In this document: positions 62,210 through 64,000 of the stretch, one piece after another
Numbering within the stretch: the stretch's first letter is position 1
Layout of the letters: the number at the start of each line of letters is the position of its first letter
Assembly (NCBI GenBank): GCA_016938875.1
Contig: JAFGTV010000029.1
Coordinates: forward strand, 1 to 64,000
Length of the DNA stretch: 64,000 bases
From: Paracoccaceae bacterium
GTDB taxonomy: Bacteria; Pseudomonadota; Alphaproteobacteria; Rhodobacterales; Rhodobacteraceae
Direction of reading: 5' to 3'
Program-made: the position numbers and the translations under genes
The notes under the pieces: model-generated
Databases searched by the model: none
What the model was told of the DNA's origin: nothing
Seen by the model: only the letters and a program-made list of their open reading frames with translations

Positions 62210-63043
62210 ATGAGCACAAGCGCCCCGCACCGCCAAGTGACGCCGTCCGAGGTCCTGGCCCGCAAGGGCGGCACGCCGCTGGTCTGTTTGACTGCCTACA
62301 CCACGCCCATCGCCCGGCTGGTGGATGCGCAATGCGATATCGTGCTGGTGGGCGACAGCGTGGGGATGGTGCTGCACGGGCTGCCCTCGACCTTGGGGGT
62401 CACGATGGACATGATGATCCTGCACGGCCAGGCGGTGGCGCGCGGGGTGTCGCGCGCGCTGATGGTCGTGGACATGCCCTTTGGCAGCTACGAGGAAAGC
62501 CCCCAACAGGCGTTCCGCAACGCCGCGCGGTTGATGGCGGAAACCGGCGCGGGCGCGGTCAAGCTGGAGGGCGGCGTGGCCATGGCCGACACGATCCGGT
62601 TTCTGAACGCCCGTTCAATTCCAGTCATGGGGCATGTCGGGCTGACGCCGCAGGCGATCAACACCCTGGGCGGCTATAAGGTGCAGGGGCGCGGCGCGGA
62701 TGCCGACCGGGTGCTGGCGGATGCCCGCGCGGTGGCGGATGCCGGCGCGTTCTCTGTCGTGTTGGAAAAGGTGCCCGCGACGCTGGCTGACCGGATCACC
62801 GCCCAGGTGGCGGTGCCGACCATCGGGATCGGGGCCTCGGTCGGGTGCGACGGGCAGATCCTGGTGGTCGATGACATGCTGGGCCTGTTCACCGCGTTCC
62901 AGCCGAAATTCGTCAAACGCTATGGCGAGCTGGGCCACAGCGCGGCCGAGGCCATCGCGGCCTATGCCGATGAGGTGCGCGCGCGCCGCTTTCCGGCCGC
63001 TGAACATGTGTTCACCGACACCCCCAAGGCCCCCCCGGCATGA
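62210..63043 (+). CDS. panB: 3-methyl-2-oxobutanoate hydroxymethyltransferase
   Basis: 277 residues, TIM barrel. [13 protein letters not shown] and [13 protein letters not shown] (metal Asp) are near the N-terminus, then [16 protein letters not shown], and [23 protein letters not shown] near 205. It uses methylene-THF to make ketopantoate, the first step of pantothenate and CoA synthesis. ATGA overlap with panC. Confidence 0.97.
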   Translation: MSTSAPHRQVTPSEVLARKGGTPLVCLTAYTTPIARLVDAQCDIVLVGDSVGMVLHGLPSTLGVTMDMMILHGQAVARGVSRALMVVDMPFGSYEESPQQAFRNAARLMAETGAGAVKLEGGVAMADTIRFLNARSIPVMGHVGLTPQAINTLGGYKVQGRGADADRVLADARAVADAGAFSVVLEKVPATLADRITAQVAVPTIGIGASVGCDGQILVVDDMLGLFTAFQPKFVKRYGELGHSAAEAIAAYADEVRARRFPAAEHVFTDTPKAPPA

Positions 63044-63891
63044 GCGCGCCGATCCTGCGCCGGTTGGCGGATCTGCGCGCGGCCACGGCCCGCTGGCGTG
63101 GCGCGGGCGAAACCGTGGCCGTGGTGCCCACCATGGGCGCCCTGCACGAGGGGCATCTGAGCCTGGTGCGCGCCGCCAAGGCCGGGGCGGATCGGGTGAT
63201 CGTGACGATCTTCGTGAACCCGCGGCAGTTCGACAATCCCGATGACCTGGCGCGCTATCCCCGGACCGAGCAGAGCGATGCGCAAAAGCTGGCCCCATTC
63301 GGGGTGGATGCGATCTATGTGCCCGATCCCGACCAGGTTTACCCCGCGGGTTTTGCCACCACGGTGTCGGTCACCGGGGTCAGCGCGGGCCTGTGCGGGG
63401 CGCATCGGCCGGGCCATTTCGACGGGGTGGCGACGGTGGTGGCCAAGCTTTTTCTTCAGACCGGGGCCGAACTGGCCTATTTCGGGGAAAAGGACTTTCA
63501 GCAATTGATGGTGGTGCGCACCCTGGCGCGCGACCTGGATATTGCGGTGCGGATCATCGGCTGTCCCACGGTGCGAGAGGCCGACGGCCTGGCGCTGTCG
63601 TCGCGCAACGTGCGACTGCCGGAGCAGGCGCGCGCGGCGGCGCCCGCGCTTTATGCGGCGCTGAGCGGGGCGGCGGCGGCGATCCGGGCGGGGGCGGGGA
63701 TCGAGGGCGCCTTGGCGACGGCGCGTGCACAGATCCTGGCAGGGGGCTATGACAGCGTCGAATACCTGGAGCTGCGCGCCGCCGCCACGCTGGCCCCGCT
63801 CGCCGTGCTGGGCGAACCCGCGCGCCTGCTGGCGGCGGCGCATCTGGGCGATGTGCGGTTGATCGACAACGTGCCGGTGATCCCGGCCTGA
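63040..63891 (+). CDS. panC: pantothenate synthetase
   Basis: 283 residues. The HIGH-like nucleotide motif is [17 protein letters not shown] near 29-45, then [31 protein letters not shown] near 148 and the KMSKS-like [10 protein letters not shown] near 188. It condenses pantoate and beta-alanine with ATP. It is co-transcribed with panB, overlapping by 4 bp. Confidence 0.97.
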   Translation: MSAPILRRLADLRAATARWRGAGETVAVVPTMGALHEGHLSLVRAAKAGADRVIVTIFVNPRQFDNPDDLARYPRTEQSDAQKLAPFGVDAIYVPDPDQVYPAGFATTVSVTGVSAGLCGAHRPGHFDGVATVVAKLFLQTGAELAYFGEKDFQQLMVVRTLARDLDIAVRIIGCPTVREADGLALSSRNVRLPEQARAAAPALYAALSGAAAAIRAGAGIEGALATARAQILAGGYDSVEYLELRAAATLAPLAVLGEPARLLAAAHLGDVRLIDNVPVIPA

Positions 63892-63900
63892 GGGCGGGGC

Positions 63901-64000
63901 CTAACGCGCCAACAAATCCGCCAGCGTCAGCGCCATCACCTTGGCGCTGTCCACCATGTCGTCGATGCCCACCCATTCGTCGGGTTGGTGGGCCAGGTCC
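63901..64000 (-). CDS. C-terminal end of an M20-type metallopeptidase (5' end outside window)
   Basis: Only the last 32 codons and a TAG are present. The sequence DLAHQPDEWVGIDDMVDSAK followed by a helical VMALTLADLLAR tail is the usual ending of M20 deacylase/peptidases, where the HxPDE-like segment precedes the last helix. The exact substrate cannot be told. It converges on panC with a 9-bp gap. Confidence 0.6.
   Translation of the reverse strand, partial: DLAHQPDEWVGIDDMVDSAKVMALTLADLLAR

Overview
The window is high-GC DNA (roughly two thirds G+C by eye) with dense, overlapping genes. It looks like a chromosomal segment of a Rhodobacteraceae-type alphaproteobacterium. The reasons are: a cytochrome c2-type protein with an Ala/Pro/Glu linker, MipZ, the alphaproteobacterial split F0 operon with both b and b' subunits, a GT14/DUF5928 glycosyltransferase, the ffh-rpsP-rimM-trmD-rplS-rpmE order, and a dispersed C/G-rich element that ends in a CCAGAAGAAG tail. 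No tRNA, rRNA, CRISPR array, prophage or insertion sequence was recognised.

Layout. 1-0.65 kb: 3' end of a c-type cytochrome gene preceded by in-frame 45-bp tandem repeats. 0.7-6.8 kb: a form I (IA-like) RuBisCO cluster cbbL-cbbS-cbbQ-cbbO on the minus strand, diverging from its LysR regulator cbbR, so the organism can probably fix CO2. 6.8-14.2 kb: mipZ, then a long minus-strand translation operon (ffh, two GNAT acetyltransferases, chorismate mutase, rpsP, bluB, rimM, a small membrane protein, trmD, rplS, rpmE). 14.5-17.3 kb: an azoreductase diverging from a LysR regulator that overlaps an EamA transporter, then an ArsR regulator. 17.4-20.1 kb: the ATP synthase F0 operon atpI-B-E-b'-b.

20-33.7 kb: mixed housekeeping genes, including a GntR regulator with a clear operator, an OmpA-type lipoprotein, an AraC-MGMT repair protein, nth overlapping a PfkB sugar/nucleoside kinase, a sulfotransferase diverging from a GT14 glycosyltransferase, HIT, RluE-like, a lone ABC ATPase, a zf-CHCC protein, polA, a hydroxypyruvate-isomerase-like protein and DUF1285. 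33.7-40.4 kb: a tightly overlapping MoxR-DUF58-BatA/DUF4159-large membrane protein operon, the second MoxR plus VWA-like pair in the window after CbbQ/CbbO. 40.4-47.1 kb: a small secreted-protein gene that looks frameshifted, DUF599, glycolate oxidase glcDEF, a secreted trypsin-like protease, and an Hsp20 gene with an RpoH-like promoter and a candidate ROSE thermometer.

47.2-62.1 kb: a diverged EF-G-like GTPase, succinate-semialdehyde dehydrogenase, an esterase, a P1 peptidase, an SDR, an aldehyde dehydrogenase and a Dpp-type ABC importer. A creatinase gene on the opposite strand sits between the importer's binding-protein gene and its permease genes, with a strikingly structured 130-nt leader. 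62.2-64 kb: panB-panC (pantothenate) and the 3' end of an M20-type peptidase gene.

The most interesting signals are the structured leader of the creatinase gene (possible riboswitch with Shine-Dalgarno sequestration), the candidate ROSE thermometer, the dispersed element that supplies Shine-Dalgarno-like tails to downstream genes, the one-base frameshift at 40582-40584, the two MoxR/VWA systems, and the EF-G paralogue with altered G motifs. All of these are sequence-reading inferences without alignment or folding software.
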